Of a DNA stretch of 64,000 nucleotides, positions 40,710 to 54,366 are shown in pieces. The translations under genes were made by a program, and so were the position numbers. The stretch's first letter is position 1. Every line of letters begins with the position of its first letter. The notes under the pieces are model-generated. The model saw only the letters and a list, made by a program, of their open reading frames with translations, was not told where the DNA came from and made no database searches. This stretch comes from Phoenix dactylifera (Eukaryota > Streptophyta > Magnoliopsida > Arecales > Arecaceae): assembly GCF_009389715.1 (NCBI RefSeq), contig NC_052392.1:37629410-37693409 (forward strand), read 5' to 3'.

Positions 40710-43700
40710 CATATCTAGAATTTGAGAGTAGTTCCAAAAGAAATACTGTTATTTTTTAAAAGTAATGTGCTGTACTATATCAAAATAGGCTCTCAAATAG
40801 GTGCTGGAGTGTATACTTATCTTTTGATTTATTATTTTTTCAATTTTCAATTATTTTTATCTTTTTTATGAATTTTACTAATTATTATATAATTTTAGAA
40901 AGCCAACCACACAGGCATCCTCATATGCACCTGCATAACGCATATGTGCTATGCAGTACCTTGGACTGCCCACATAAGGCAGCCGCTTTTTAAAAATTCA
41001 GGTACATACCAGCAGGTACTGGGCCAGTTCATCCGGCATTTCACACCTTGGGTTCAATGCATAGTACAATATGCATACTATACGTAGCAAACATAAAGAA
41101 AAGCATTGTGTCATCAATCTAAATCACTTTACATGATATCTATTTATTGATTCACTAACTAGTTTTGTGTACCTAGTTGTTATCAAATGCATTCCCCCCT
41201 CCCCTGACACTTTCCTTTTTTGGAGGAACCTTCTCTTGACTTTTAAGCAAAAGCTTGGCTTTGCCACTACCAACATAACTAGCAAGGGTTGTACCAAAAC
41301 TATTTGCCCCCTTGTAAAATTTGTATTTTGCTTTCAGTTTTGTTTCATATTGATATGTGGCATGATATGTATATCAGCCTATGCTCAAGGACAACATGAA
41401 AGCAGCATGTATCAATCATTTCTGCTGAAAATGATGTAATAGACACTAATATGTGATTTTGAATAATCAACTTACGTTTTAGAAAGGTAATCCACTTCAT
41501 TAAATGCAAAAACTAGCAGAATCCCCAAAGGCAATGAAAGTGTGTTATTGAGCAAAACCATTGAAAACTCATTCAAATTTCCAGATTTTGTTAATTGCTT
41601 AGCTGTATCCATAACCCGCCGTAGTGTTAGCTGAGGAATAGCAAAAGGCATGTGTCAGCGCCAAAAGTAGTGCAGAAACATCCCCCCCCCTCCCCCCTCT
41701 TCCCCCCACCACAACAAAAAGGCATTACAGAAGCAAAGTTATATCATATTGTCATGTAAATACATATTATCTGTTAATCATATGGCCATAAAACTTTATC
41801 AAAGATTACAGAGAATAGCATCACTGACAGCATAGAATCATTTCCTAACATTCAACAAGAAAGCAGTTGTTCCAACAAAAACTGGAACTATGCATGTTCA
41901 ACAGCGAAGTTGGATAATAAAGTAATTCAAACAAACATAGAATCAGTAAGCAATAATTTGATAGTGGTAAGAAGATCTAAGAATACCGAGCTTGAAGAAA
42001 CAGTACTTTCTACCACAGGAACCTAAGATGGCTATGTTAAGCCAAGCAGACTATATGCAGGATATTCAAATACATATATACGAGCATTTACGTCGATCAT
42101 GATATATAATATAAAGTTTACACAAGTTCCATCGGTGTCAGGATTAGAATATTGGTTCTGGAATTTCAATCAGGGATTTAAATAAAAATTTATTTGTTTT
42201 GGGACAAAATATATGAACTTTTTTCAGCTGAAATAAAGTTAAATTGAATATCTTTCTGGAGTCCAAAAAGATCTAAAAATCCTGCAAAGTTTATAAAAAA
42301 TCATAATGATACAAAAAAAGAAAAAAAATGCAGCTAAATAAAGGTTGCATTTATACACATGTTAAAGCATTTAAAATTTACTAAATTGAGTTTTTCTCTA
42401 CAATCATGAAGAAATTAACCAACACACATACGCAATTTTAATACTATCATCGTTTATATTTAATGTAAAAGACAGGTGTTTTTCCAGAGCAATGAAAAGA
42501 TTCCAAATATAAATATTACTGAATATGATGCTGTCAGGAAACAATTAACAATCTGCCATGCATAGCCAACTGCATGAAATGAGAGATCTGTGATTCCTCC
42601 AGAAATTGCTGAGATTATCTGCATAAAGAAAGAATATTGAAAATCAGAAAAAGTCGAATTATTTCTCATTTTGTCATACTTAACTAAAAATCAATATCCT
42701 AACTTAATATATAAAGAAAGTTAATGTGAGAAATATCATTTCAGATTACTAACAAACATAAAACATATATTTATTCCCCCATCAAGTGATGAAACATTGC
42801 ATGAATCAAATTGCTGAGCAGATGCGTCCCAAGAAATTATTATCAATTCTTCACATTATTTATGCAACATTCGTGAATTTTCTTTTAGAGCAATTTGCTG
42901 GGAGTTGTATGATCCTTGGCACCTTATTTCTTCTCTGAGATGGGAAATAGAATATTTAGTTCAATAGACTTTGTAAACACTACAAAAACAGCACAACAGA
43001 TTCAGCTAGTAAAAAGTTTAAATATTGATTAGATATATTACCATTATTTTGTAAACAATGACAGCAGTGTCAAAAGCATCAACAAGTCAGAGAAGAGGAA
43101 GGAAATACCTAGAAAGAATCTTCAACTTTGCAGTACAACTAAAAGTAGCCGATAACAGGAATAATCAGCAATGAAGAATGTTCACAAGCAGTTCCAGATA
43201 TTTGGGGGTGAGGCTTAGTGATTATAGTTATTTCCTGCACACTAATTCATTAAAAAGGACCTAACCGACCAAGGGGGTCTTCCTTAACTTATTTTTTTTC
43301 TCCAAGACATTTTCATCAGCGATACATATGATAAAATGGGTGTGCCCAAAATTTTGAAACCAAAGGTACATTATATTAAGCACTTTTTTATGCCAGAATT
43401 ATTCACTGTCAGTGAGGAAAATTTCAACAAATGTTTTTGATGTAAAAAATTTCCACAAATGTTATGAATAATGATATTCAATTTCAGATTTTCCCCTTTT
43501 CTATTTTGAAGTGACCACAGGATTAGAATTGCAGTTTGGAAATACCATAAGGAACAGAGCAGCCCAGACTTTGTTGCCGTGATGCTTTTGGAAAAGGTAT
43601 GTTTCACCAAGAGCAGTAATGACATTGGTGACATTCTTCAAAATTGTTACCATGGCAACATTAATGTACTTTAAACTGCAAGAAACAAGGATACCGAGTT

Positions 43701-46700
43701 AGTAATAAACAATGCTTGATGCAAGCGAGAATAGAGTTTCATAGAGTTTCCTTCTAAGTATATCATAAACTTCTGTACCATAATGCATGTGCTTCCTAAA
43801 TATGCACTCTAAAACTATAGCAATTGTATCCAGATCTCTAGTATCAGATTGACTTAAAAAATGCAATATGAAAGCTACATTAATAACACAGAAATCCCTA
43901 AAATAAATAAACTTAAACTGATGAAATAGATATAAGTATAAGGACAAGTATTGAGTTACGCATGAAGATCCTTCAGAAGATGTCAAGAACTAATAAAGGT
44001 TGATAAATTCTTTTCTTGAAAAAAGGAAGCAGGAAAAATGGAAATTAACCACATGTATTTAACTGAAAGGTGTATCTGATGAAGGATTATGATTGCAGGA
44101 TCTACCACCATCTTCTCACTCTAAACTATGGCGCATGATTCCATGGATGGCTGTGATTTCATCATATGGGATGCACGCGGTAGTTAAATTTAGGATGAAT
44201 GGTAATACACACAAAAGATGGACTTGTATCATGATTTAATTGATATGTATTCAGTTTTATTCTCTCCTAAAAGAGGTAAACCGTAAAACATTTTCCCAAA
44301 GCAAAGATGATTGCGTTTATTACTATTCACCATGTAAAGCGAGCAAAGTTGGAAAGAAAGAAATCTAAGGGGAATATAGGAAGAGGAAAAGAAGAGAACA
44401 CTAACCAGATTGGTGTCGCTAACCTGCAGAAATGCATGGTTCTTCCTTTATGTAGTCAATTTCTAGCATGACTAGCACATTTCAAACTTCAAAATGATCC
44501 ATGAAATATGAAGTTGCTTTTAGACAGCCTGTAGTTTATAGGTTATACTCTAAACTGTAACTAACATCAAGGACAAAGTTACTGAAATAAAATTGGAGAT
44601 GATTATAAAATAGATTGGTTATAAAGGAACGTTGAGATCTGTGGCTGAGATGATAATTGAGACATTTATTGGGATTACTGATGATGATGCCTCTTTGCTG
44701 CCAAAAGACTGAATGGCAGGCATGAGGGTGCACCTGCGTCCACTAGCGTGACAGTACAAGTTGCCGAGACACAAATGAAATGTGCTGACAACAGATAGCT
44801 AGCCGGACAAACATATACCTAGCCTTGAAACTGTCGAAGTAAAATTTAGCTGGTATCTAAAATTTGCTTGTAGTACAGCAGAAGAATGAAGAACAAATGG
44901 GATTCGTAGGCTACCAAATAAGAGCTACACTTAATTTAAGATTAAACAAAAGAATTTTACAATAAACTTCACACAGAAACTATCTCTGATACAAACTATG
45001 CCTGCATTTCTTGAATTCTGACTGATAACCACTCTAGTTTAGATTTTCTATCAAAATCAATTTCTCAAGTTGATTAAGACTCACATAGAAATAGCTTTTC
45101 CTGAATAATTCGCTACTTTTATTAACGATTCAAAAAATGACAAATTACTGCAGAGAACTAACAATACTTTCTAAAAAATTTCTGAATGTTGATCAATTAA
45201 TCACTTTAAATCTTAAATAAGACAAGTGAAATAGATTCCATTTGCCTGAGCTTGACTGAATTATAAATCTTGTTCTCTTTGCTGGATTGTGACCAAGACC
45301 AACAACCAACAAAATAATGCCTACGAGTTTACACAAAATACAGGAAGAACTAGGAAGCCATCACTGTAACCCTGTTAGTCATCATGGTCTTACTTGCTAA
45401 AATATAAATCCAACATATGAATTATCAAACATATACAGATAAACTGCTATGCTAAATCCCCACCACATACACAATTTAATGTGAACCAAATATTCTGTAA
45501 CAGATGACAAGATTCATTTTAATTACATAATGATTGATGATAAAGTTACCAATAAACAGCAACCTTACACGAACCGAACGATTCCCAGTGTATAAGAAGC
45601 ATATCTGAAAATCAACCTTTTACCATATATGGTGAAATTAAACAATTGAATAAGGAATAATATGAGGTTAAAAGAAGGAGTACATTAATTGGAGGGAGAA
45701 GCTGAAACAGTGAAGATAGCATGCATGCTTAAGTGAATATTGGATCTACTTAAGAATCCAAGGAACCAAATGAACTAATATATTTCAGATTTATTACAGC
45801 CTGACAGCAACACAAACTACAAATGGAAAGGAAAATTAGGATAATATCAATTATGCTCAAGGAAACACGACTAAATTAAATGCACCGAGAGTCCTTGGTT
45901 GAAAGGGGGGAACCTCTGAGTTGTCACTGCTGAGAACCACAGAAGGAGGAAGCTGCAATACAACCAGTACAGAACAATAAAGCAAAGTACAGCCCAGGAC
46001 TCATCATATCATTCCTTAAATTCCTCTAGAAGATTGAACCACACCAAAGATGTCAAATAAATTATTTATACATCCATGTGTGACAGTGATTGCCCCTTAC
46101 CTAGCAAGACATGATATGCACCAACTCTTCATCCTAGAGCATAATTTAACCAAACCCTTAAATAATGATACCACTAAGGCAATGTTTCGCCAATAGTCTG
46201 ATGATGAAACAGTTCATAACAAAGTGAAATGATCATATTGACAGATCAAATTCTTCCAATGGAGAAGGCATCAAAGAACTTGGAAGAGAGGGTGTACAAA
46301 AGTGTTCTGAAGGCTTTTAAGGTATATTACAGTATAATATTATATCTAAATGTATCTAAGTACTACAGAAGAATAGAAGTTGACTTATCAGCAATCTTAG
46401 CTGTAACTAGTTTTAAACCTTACCCTGAAGAGGGCACATAGAGATCATATTTAATTTAGAAAGATAAGTGTCTGCATATCAAATGTTTAAATGCTTCTAG
46501 TTCACTAGAAACGAACCTTTGAATTGATAATTGACTTCAGCAAGTAAATTTACAATTATTGTAAAAGGAAACAAGCGTAAGGAAACCATGACAAACATGT
46601 TTACTTACCTAAAAATGCTTGTAATAAGCATCCCAACAAATATAACATTGACGGGCAACCAGACCTTAATTAATTTCCAGGTAAGCGGTTCTGTTGAGAT

Positions 46701-49000
46701 TACTCCCAACAGACTCAAAGCAGTGACTATAATTACTGAGACAATATTCTGCAACCACAGAACAATGGGCATCAACCTGTTAGTCATTCTACACTCTTAG
46801 CGGTCAAGCTGTTAAAATGTACGGCAACTGACAAAATTCTTGCCATTATAGTAGTATATAGATGAGATATAGTTCCTTCACCTGGTAAAGCATCAATGAT
46901 ATTCCAGCATTAAAATCATAGCCTGACAGGACAAACTTATTAACCAGTATCATGCTGCATGATGATATGCAGTATGCAAGACCAGATAGAAGGGCCTGAT
47001 TGTGGATCTTCCCAGGCCTGTAAAAGCGTGAAATCTTCTCTCTGTCTTTTGCCACTTTACTATCTTCCAAATCAAGGTCATCTTCACCAAAGGATTTTGA
47101 CCCAGAAAGTGACCTATAGAAGTAAGTATTTTGGAAAAGCCATAACATAGTAATTTAGTATTGCTGTTATACAAATACAAGGAGAAGGTTAAACAAAGAA
47201 TAAATAGTTGAAAATACAATGTATAACATAATGATGACATATACAAGAAACTAAATTTATTCATAAATTACAAGCTAGATAAGGAAATGTAACAGCTCAT
47301 GAGCAAAGAAATCTTGATTTTGACCTTAATTTGACAGGTCAATAACAGCATTGGCAGGGATGTGTGTAACCAAATAAAGCCATTTCTGAAACCTTGCTTT
47401 TGACCCCACGTAAACTGGAGCCTCCAAAATTGAATAATAGATAAATTGGCTAGCCAATCTGCATCCATATTTCCCTAATAAATTATCTGGAGAATCCTAA
47501 TGACCTTAAATTATACGAGGACATTGACACTTTCTTGCATAGGACATTTAAGTCGGCAAGGCTAATCAAAACTTCCTGTATCCTTTCCAATCGATAGGCA
47601 TTAACTCGACTTGCACAATTAAACACCCCTACTTCACTTAAGGAAGTGCAATTCCTGAAGCACCCTACTCAAGCACTACGTTACTTTGACTATTGGAAAG
47701 CTTTGCTTCAACATGTCTAGGTCAAACTATAGTGAATTTGACCCTTGCTTGTAAAAGTGACCTTCAACATGCAGGAGATCAGTGGGAGGTTAAGGGAAGC
47801 AGACGGCGGTCTAGCATGAATACAAGTTAGTGTATTTGTGTGAGATTTTTATGTTCCACTTGTGTAACAATATGCCTTAAGATACATTATCTTCTTAACT
47901 TGCAGGACTATTAACAAGATGGATGCAAAATACTTCAGGCACAGCTTGATTCACACAACGGCTATATTTGATCAAGCCATCTAACTTCGTTACTTACTTC
48001 CACTCTGATTGAATAACAAAAGATTATTAACAATAAGGATCAGCAAATGAGGGTCCAAAATATTATAGTTCCTCTAAGTATTTTCCTTTGGCATGAAAGT
48101 GTGCACCTTACTTCAGCATAGGGCCTTTCCTTAATTTTAAATAGAGTTCGATAATGAGAATGGAGCTTGCTTGTTGGACTTCAGAGCCACATGATTAAGG
48201 AGTCATAATTTTCTACTGTTCAGTACAAGATAAGGTTGTACTTGTTAAGTTACTAAATGAATCACATGTAAGATATTATGCTGTCTCGAATCATACTAAC
48301 ACATCTAACCAATGCCTGACACTTTACAGAGATAAATCTATTATAATTTTCGGAGTAAAAGAGAGGAGAAACTCCACCAAGATTAATTAAACCAAGGTTC
48401 ACCGTCTTGGTGCCGGACCCATACTGGTACCATCCTATTACAGTGTCGGTATACGGCATGGTATGGTACCGAGTTCGGTGTAACTACAGAATCCCTGTTA
48501 CACCCCACGAGAAAAAATTGCCTGATAGCACAAATAAAAGCTTACAGTGACGACACTGAAAACATCAGCCATAAAACTGGATTCCATTACACGGTCTCGA
48601 TGTCTCAAGAGAACATGGACCAACTGTATGCTGAACTAGACATAAAACCATAAGCTGTTAAACAAGTACGGCCAACTGCTAAGTTCCCCTTGGCTTTATT
48701 CCGCCTTATTATCCCCTGATCCACCGGCATCAGTTGATGCACGACGGAGGGGTCGGTCCGACCGCGGTGGACCTCCGTCAACCACCAGGTTGTGGCCGGT
48801 CATAAACGCCGACTCATCCGAAATTCCAGTCTAAAATTCATCACGATCAAACCCCGTATCTCCCAAAATCAAAGAAATTCAAGTACCAACTCCCCCTCCT
48901 ATACAGAACTTTTCAAGAACCCAAATCAGGAAAAGAAAAAGGCGTCTTCTCGAGCAAAAAACTGATGAAAGATCTGTCATAAAGCTTACCTCGAACCCAT
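38179..49000 (-). CDS. GONST1: Golgi GDP-sugar (GDP-mannose) transporter of the GONST1 type, nine coding exons
   Basis: A Golgi antiporter of the drug/metabolite transporter superfamily, expected to bring GDP-mannose into the Golgi in exchange for GMP. Exons on the minus strand: 49000-48990, 47113-46882, 46748-46609, 43675-43546, 42618-42520, 41630-41476, 40293-40177, 38432-38335 and 38237-38179. They total 1041 nt and give 346 aa, close to the roughly 330-aa family length, with all junctions GT-AG and in phase. The stretches KIHNQALLSGLAYCISSCSM, PVNVIFVGMLITS, ISGGITDLSFHAVGYAWQ, SGNLNEFSMVLLNNTLSLPL and FTSMWFLHQTGATTYSLVG follow Arabidopsis GONST1 closely. The nucleotide-sugar motif GxLNK appears as GSLNK (residues 298-302). 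The C-terminus is KMRERSQS. The first coding exon is only 11 nt (ATG plus 8), so the start is easy to miss; the AGG codon is split over a 1.9-kb intron. The largest intron is 2.9 kb. Confidence 0.95.
40667..40709. repeat. Compound (GT)n-(GA)n microsatellite
   Basis: A GT run followed directly by a GA run, inside the seventh intron region of the transporter gene (between exons at 41476 and 40293). Confidence 0.95.
48395..48482. repeat. GGTAC-rich dispersed repeat, copy 3
   Basis: Lies in the first intron of the transporter gene. Contains CACCGTCTTGGTGCCGGACC, CATACTGGTACCATCC and GGTATGGTACCGAGTTCGG, the same vocabulary as copies 1 and 2. Confidence 0.5.
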
Positions 49001-51960
49001 GAGCGCTGAGATAAGGCCAGGCGACGAGGGCTAAGAACTCAAACTACCGCTCTCACCATAGATTCACACGACGAGAACGAGGGAAAGCGAGGGGAACAAA
49101 AGGGTTTGGAATTGGGACCTTGGAAGAAAGCAAAAGAGAGACTCAAGACTCCTTAAAAAAGGATCCGCGAGGGGGAATATCCGGTCTTTTTTTTCCCCTT
49201 CTTTCTCCCTTTTTTTTTTTTTAAGAACACAGCGTCATCAAAGAACGAGGATTTATTTGTAAAGGAACAACAATCCAAGGGCTAGATAGAAAAACTCCTA
49301 AATTTTCATTTCATTTCGGAGTTAGGCGGAGGGTGCAAATGTGGTTTGACTGACTGCTGGATTGGAGAGAGAGAGACAGATTTGGTCCACATTTGAATTT
49401 GGGGAAAAGAGAGTAGGGGTGTTGCCTCTAAGTGGGGTGGGGTAGGTTGCACAACTTTACCAACTTGGTTTAATTTGATTGAACTCAAATTGGTTCGAGT
49501 TTATTTCATCCGATCATAGCTAAAAAGAAGGTAATGAGTGATTTCTTTTCCATAATGCAAAAAGATTGCAGAGGTGACTTATCAATCCATATGATTAAAA
49601 ATTTATATCGAACAGCCGGCCATCTACTTCAATTGAACCTTGAGGCTCCTCTTGTTGAATTAGCATCTACTAAATAAATGATTCATGGATTCAAAGTTTG
49701 AACCATATAACCGCGACCCAACCTGATATCGCCCCAATTGGCGAACCCTATCTTAAATTATATATCACACCAATTAGCGAAAGGTCACTTTCGACGCCAA
49801 CCTTCCAATTGGATATGCTCATGTTGGTTAGAACTTGCTAATGTCAAACAAAAAATTATGTATCTATTTGTATATAGTGGAAACTACCAACTTGTACCTA
49901 ATTTTGTATGGTGGTCAACGCTTTACACGAGTAGAGTCAACGTTTCTCATCAAAAACATTGCATCGGCTCAAGTGAGGCCACAACGATTGCCACGTGTGA
50001 GATATTCAAAAGTTCCACACCACTCTCAAAAGAAAGGAAGAGGAGCTCTGTGGAACAAGCAAGCAGGATGGAAAGCCATGGAGGTCTTGTGGTACAATAC
50101 CAAACGTATGCTTTTCTTCTGTGGAGGCAGCTATCACGGAAAAAGATGCTCCTCTAAACCAAAGGGATTATCTCAGAAGTTGGCCTTCGGTAGAACACGA
50201 AAGGACGCTCCTCTATCCATTATGAGTAGTTGTTGATGGCTGAAATAAGGGGTATATGCTACTGGATTCCTATCTTTAGCTCTCTATACTCTATACTCAT
50301 GAATTCGATTGTATTGCTTGGGTAAAGTTCGCTCTTCAGTGTAAGAAATAGAGGTAAAAGGTACTCTTTCCAAAAAACAAATTGAAAATTTATGGAATAT
50401 TGAGTTGAAGGAAGCAGAGATTTTTATCAAAAGACTTTGATCACAACTAGCATTTGGCATGTTTGTGAAATGCATATTTAGGACATAAAGTCCCAAGTGG
50501 AGTAAAGCTAGGCTGTGCCACTATATCATCTGCTTAATTATCCATCCGACGCAAGGGTAAGAAATGGCAGCAATTCGCAAAGAAGGGGCATGATGCCTGC
50601 CCAAGTGGATTACTTAGAGGTGCTGCAAAATACTTTTTCCGCATCCAAAGACACTCCAAGCTATATTTATAAACTAAAAAGAAAAAAAAAAAGCATTGTG
50701 ACTAATAATTATTTATAATTAATTTTATCGAAGTAAGGAGAACAACTAATAATCTTAGTTAGATCGGATCTCTTACTTTCAAATTCAAAGAAAAAATTAA
50801 GTCGAACCGCTATTACCATATTTCCTCACTAGTCACTGTTGCATACCTTAACCATTTTTGAGTCAAACTGCAACATGAGTTCATGGAGGATGACCACAAA
50901 CCGATCGTGATGCTTGTGATTAAATTTTAATAGATATGAACTCTTAGCCTGACGAAAATGTCAGAGCTTGAACGGAGAAAGTTTGTGAGGACCTATGCGG
51001 ACATGTATTTAGTTCCACATCAGTTATTATCTTAGGTACTTATACAAAATCAAGGAATCCAAATAATATCTTTCAGCTAGCCATTTTGGATGAAGTTCTG
51101 AGCCATTACACAAACTTGACACCAATTATTTAAATTTATTTCAAAAATAATAAACAATACAAATGTACAATTAAATATTCATGTACAAACTGGTGGGAAG
51201 GATGAAGCTCTTGTTCGCTTTACTCATTTCTCTTTTCAAGGTAGAGAGGAAATGGAAGCACATCAAACCAAAAACGAAAGTGTATTTAACAAATTTTATG
51301 AATAATGAGAAAATACTCAGATGTTACATAACAAGCATCCGTGCTTCCTCATGTCCATCCAACTCATGTCTCAATTTGAAGGATCAGAAATCCTTTTTTT
51401 TCAAGAATGAACAAATCTAACTTCTGAATCATTTCTTTTGAGAATGATTCATCCTCACTCGACCATCTAACCCAGATAACAAGCCAAGAAGTCTCTGCAG
51501 AACAAATAGACATTTGTTTATTTAAATTGGATCTCCCACATCACCTCATTCTATGAATCTCCACGTCCGTGAACATGGGCTAGGGGCTCTTACCCTCATC
51601 TAAAATCCATAAAGGTCGCGATTTTTTTCAGTCCTAATATCCGGTCGATTCATTGTTATTCTATTTTAAAGTTCTTTGATGAAGAACTAGTAATAGTCTG
51701 ATAACATGATTGCCAAAATTTTAGTGGCAAGTAAACATTTGTTATGTATTATTTTTGTATCTGATAATTCTCAAAAGAGTAAAAAAAACTCAAATTTGGT
51801 TGAAATTCAAATAAATCTTCTGCTCTGTAAAGAATTGGATTTTAGAAAAGGAATTACAAGAATAGGACCATGAACTCTAACATAATCTAGAATACCTTTC
51901 TAGAGATCACTTCTTCCTAATCATTTTTCCCTTTCACTAAGGCAAGAAGTCAGGTAAATT
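49001..51960. other. Promoter side of the GONST1-type gene, then intergenic DNA
   Basis: About 49001-49250 holds the 5' UTR and promoter of the minus-strand transporter (GC-balanced, then a T-rich tract at 49180-49225). 49740-50240 has two overlapping open frames of about 135 codons on the plus strand with no recognisable domain; I do not call a gene. One LTR-like repeat copy lies near 50990. The stretch just above 51800 probably contains the 3' UTR of the Apollo-type gene. Confidence 0.45.
50990..51090 (-). repeat. LTR-like dispersed repeat, copy 4
   Basis: Reverse orientation. Carries CACATCAGTTATTATC, GGTACTTATACAAAATCAAGG and CTTTCAGCTAGCC, matching the reverse complement of copies 1 and 3. 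Confidence 0.6.
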
Positions 51961-54366
51961 CTAGCAATAATTCACTCTCTCATTACTGGAATTGGAGCAG
52001 ATCTTCACTCGTTTAGATGTTTCCATTTGTTCAATCAATGATGGAAGCGGCCGAGGAACTGCGACATTCATTGATCTGTACAACTTCCTCAAGCTTGCAT
52101 TTAAACTCTTTGATGAACCAATGATTGACATATCCTTTTTAACATCAGCTTCTTCCAATTTCTCAATACTAGGCTCGGCATTGCTCAAACTCCTGGAAGA
52201 TCCAATCCATGACATATCCATTTTAACATCAGCATCTCCTGAATTCTTAATACCTGGTTCAGCAATGTTGTCCTTAATTATGGATGATACGTCCTCAGCA
52301 ACTGCGTCCTCTCGTGGGGATGACCCCTGCATGGCAACTGCAATGTTCTCCTGCAAAGATGATGCTTGCTCTACAACAATAATTTGTTGCTTGGATAACA
52401 TTTCTTCATCATTGGCCATGGTACATGCAGATTTCTTCTCATTAAATATATCAGAATCTTGGATTCCAAGTCTTGCTCTTCCAAACAATGTAATAGGCTG
52501 TGCTCTAGATGGTGGAGATAAGTTCAATTTCAGTTCCAAATGATCTGTTCGCAAGCCTTTAAGCTCCAATTGCTTGCAGTCTTGTGCAGTAGATGAAACT
52601 CCGACAGCAGAAGTGGAGACAATACTATTCTTCAAGGCCTCTTTAGCTGTGAAAGCTGGCAAAGTAGGGATTTTGAACAGTTTCCACAGTGGATCATCAG
52701 GGGTTAAATGAGTTTTAAAACAATGGTTCTTGACATAGTCCAGCTCCATGGCTCGGCAAGGTGGGGTCGTAGATATAACCCACTTGGGCTGAAGAAGTTG
52801 CAAGGCCCATTCCAATTCTTCCCGGGACGAGTGCATGGAGTAACACACATGCCAAATTCCAAACTCGTCCCTCTCTGCTTCTACAAGGCTTGGCTTTTGC
52901 TTTTGAGTCATATCCAGCCGATCATTTCCTGCATACCACTGAGCAGAGGGGCGGATAAAAAGAGGCTCAGGCTGAAGAGCAGCCCGTGCCTCTGCAAGTT
53001 TTTCACTTGCTCTTTCATATAGTCCGGGGAATGCAACCACCTGCGAAACATTCAACAGAATACAGATGTGGTTAACCATATTCCATGAGGAGGAGATGAA
53101 ATTCCAGCTATCCATTAGCATAAACATAGAATATTTGCCGCAAGGCTAGAAAGAGATCAAGTCCTAGATTAATGTGCTAAAATTCAGGCCATGGAAGGCA
53201 TTAAGCAAGTACCAGCTATGGGAGGATAAGGTCAAATCACACTCATTTTTCATCAGTCATGAAAGAAAAGAAAGGGGAAGAACTTATCATGATCCTCACA
53301 TTAGTCCAAGTAATAGCAAAAGGTACAAGCAAATATGTAGCAATATACCCCCCAACCTCCATACACCTTCCTTTTGAAGGAAGAATGGGAGATCCCATCG
53401 GCCAGTCCCTGGTTGTGTAACTGACCATTAGTACAGGGCATCAGATATGCTCTTAAGAATTTAAGCTATAGATGATTTAGGACATAAAACCTGTTATATT
53501 CTGCAAATACGGGGTATAGAGATTTCAAAAGTTATTGTCTATTGTAAATTCATCCTAATGTACAAATCCTAACAATTTGGAATCAGAAATACTAAAATTT
53601 TAAGAAAAGTTTCCAATCATGTGTTGACATATCTTTTAGCGTGGCATGGTTGCATCTCTCTTCACCATGATAAGTTACTTATCAGCCTAAAGTGGAACAA
53701 TTTGTATGTTTAGGCAATTTATAATCAGCAGATAAGTGAACTTCTATCAAGTCGACTGATTTATGTAGAAAACTCTTGTTATACATTGATTAGAAGGAAA
53801 ACTGAATGTGTAAGCCTTTTCATTTCAAATGCATGCTAAGACTGCACCAAAGAAACTAATAATGGAGTACATACCTGAAAGCGAGAAGAAGCATCTTGTG
53901 AAAGGACATCTGGTGCAACATGAAAAAGAGAGTGAAAACAATCTGAATTGTTTGTCTTGTCAACAAATATTTTTGATCCAAATGTTCTAGATATTTCAAC
54001 AAGTATCTCTTCCTGGCCAAGAAGATCACATGCAAGATACACAAATGGTGCATATGGATGCTTCCATATGCAATTTATCACCTGCAATGATCAAATTAAA
54101 GTGAGGATAGTGATTGGTGATGCTGCAGGAACACATCAAAATATTGAAGAAAACCTGCTGGATGGCTGATTTCTTGCTTGGAATCTTAAGAGAGCATCTA
54201 CAAAAAGTGCAGTCAAGAAACAGGTAATCAAGATGACACAAAGTTTCGCTTCCTTTCTTAGAGATATACTTGATGGGCAAATACTGTAGACAATCAGTGG
54301 TGAGCCTGCAATCCCCAGTATGCAATATGTTACCAAATTCACCTTCAAACAAGAACATGACAGCTC
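51961..54366 (-). CDS. SNM1/Apollo-type metallo-beta-lactamase DNA nuclease, last three exons only
   Basis: Part of a beta-CASP nuclease of the SNM1 (DCLRE1) family, which trims 5' DNA ends in cross-link repair and telomere care. Three exons on the minus strand: 54366-54155, 54081-53875 and 53040-51961, in phase across a 73-nt and an 834-nt intron, about 499 residues. The first visible exon opens inside the codon before AVMFLFEGEFGNILHTGDCR, equal to the CPG(A/S)VMFLFEG...TGDFR metal-binding part of Apollo; FLDCTF is beta-CASP motif A. The next exon has PYAPFVYLACDLLGQEEILVEISRTF, and the last has WHVCYSMHSSREELEWAL, matching the family's (F/Y)SxHSSYxEL. A long polar tail (about 230 aa) follows and ends NERVNYC. 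The N-terminal exons with the HxHxDH metal site are not recognisable from 54367 to the window end. Best match from memory is Arabidopsis At1g27410. The gene is either interrupted by a very long intron or 5'-truncated. Confidence 0.85.

Noticed and set aside
49738-50236. Two overlapping plus-strand frames of about 135 codons
   Set aside because: No domain, no splice pattern and no family resemblance. An organelle-derived insertion was considered but nothing specific supports it.
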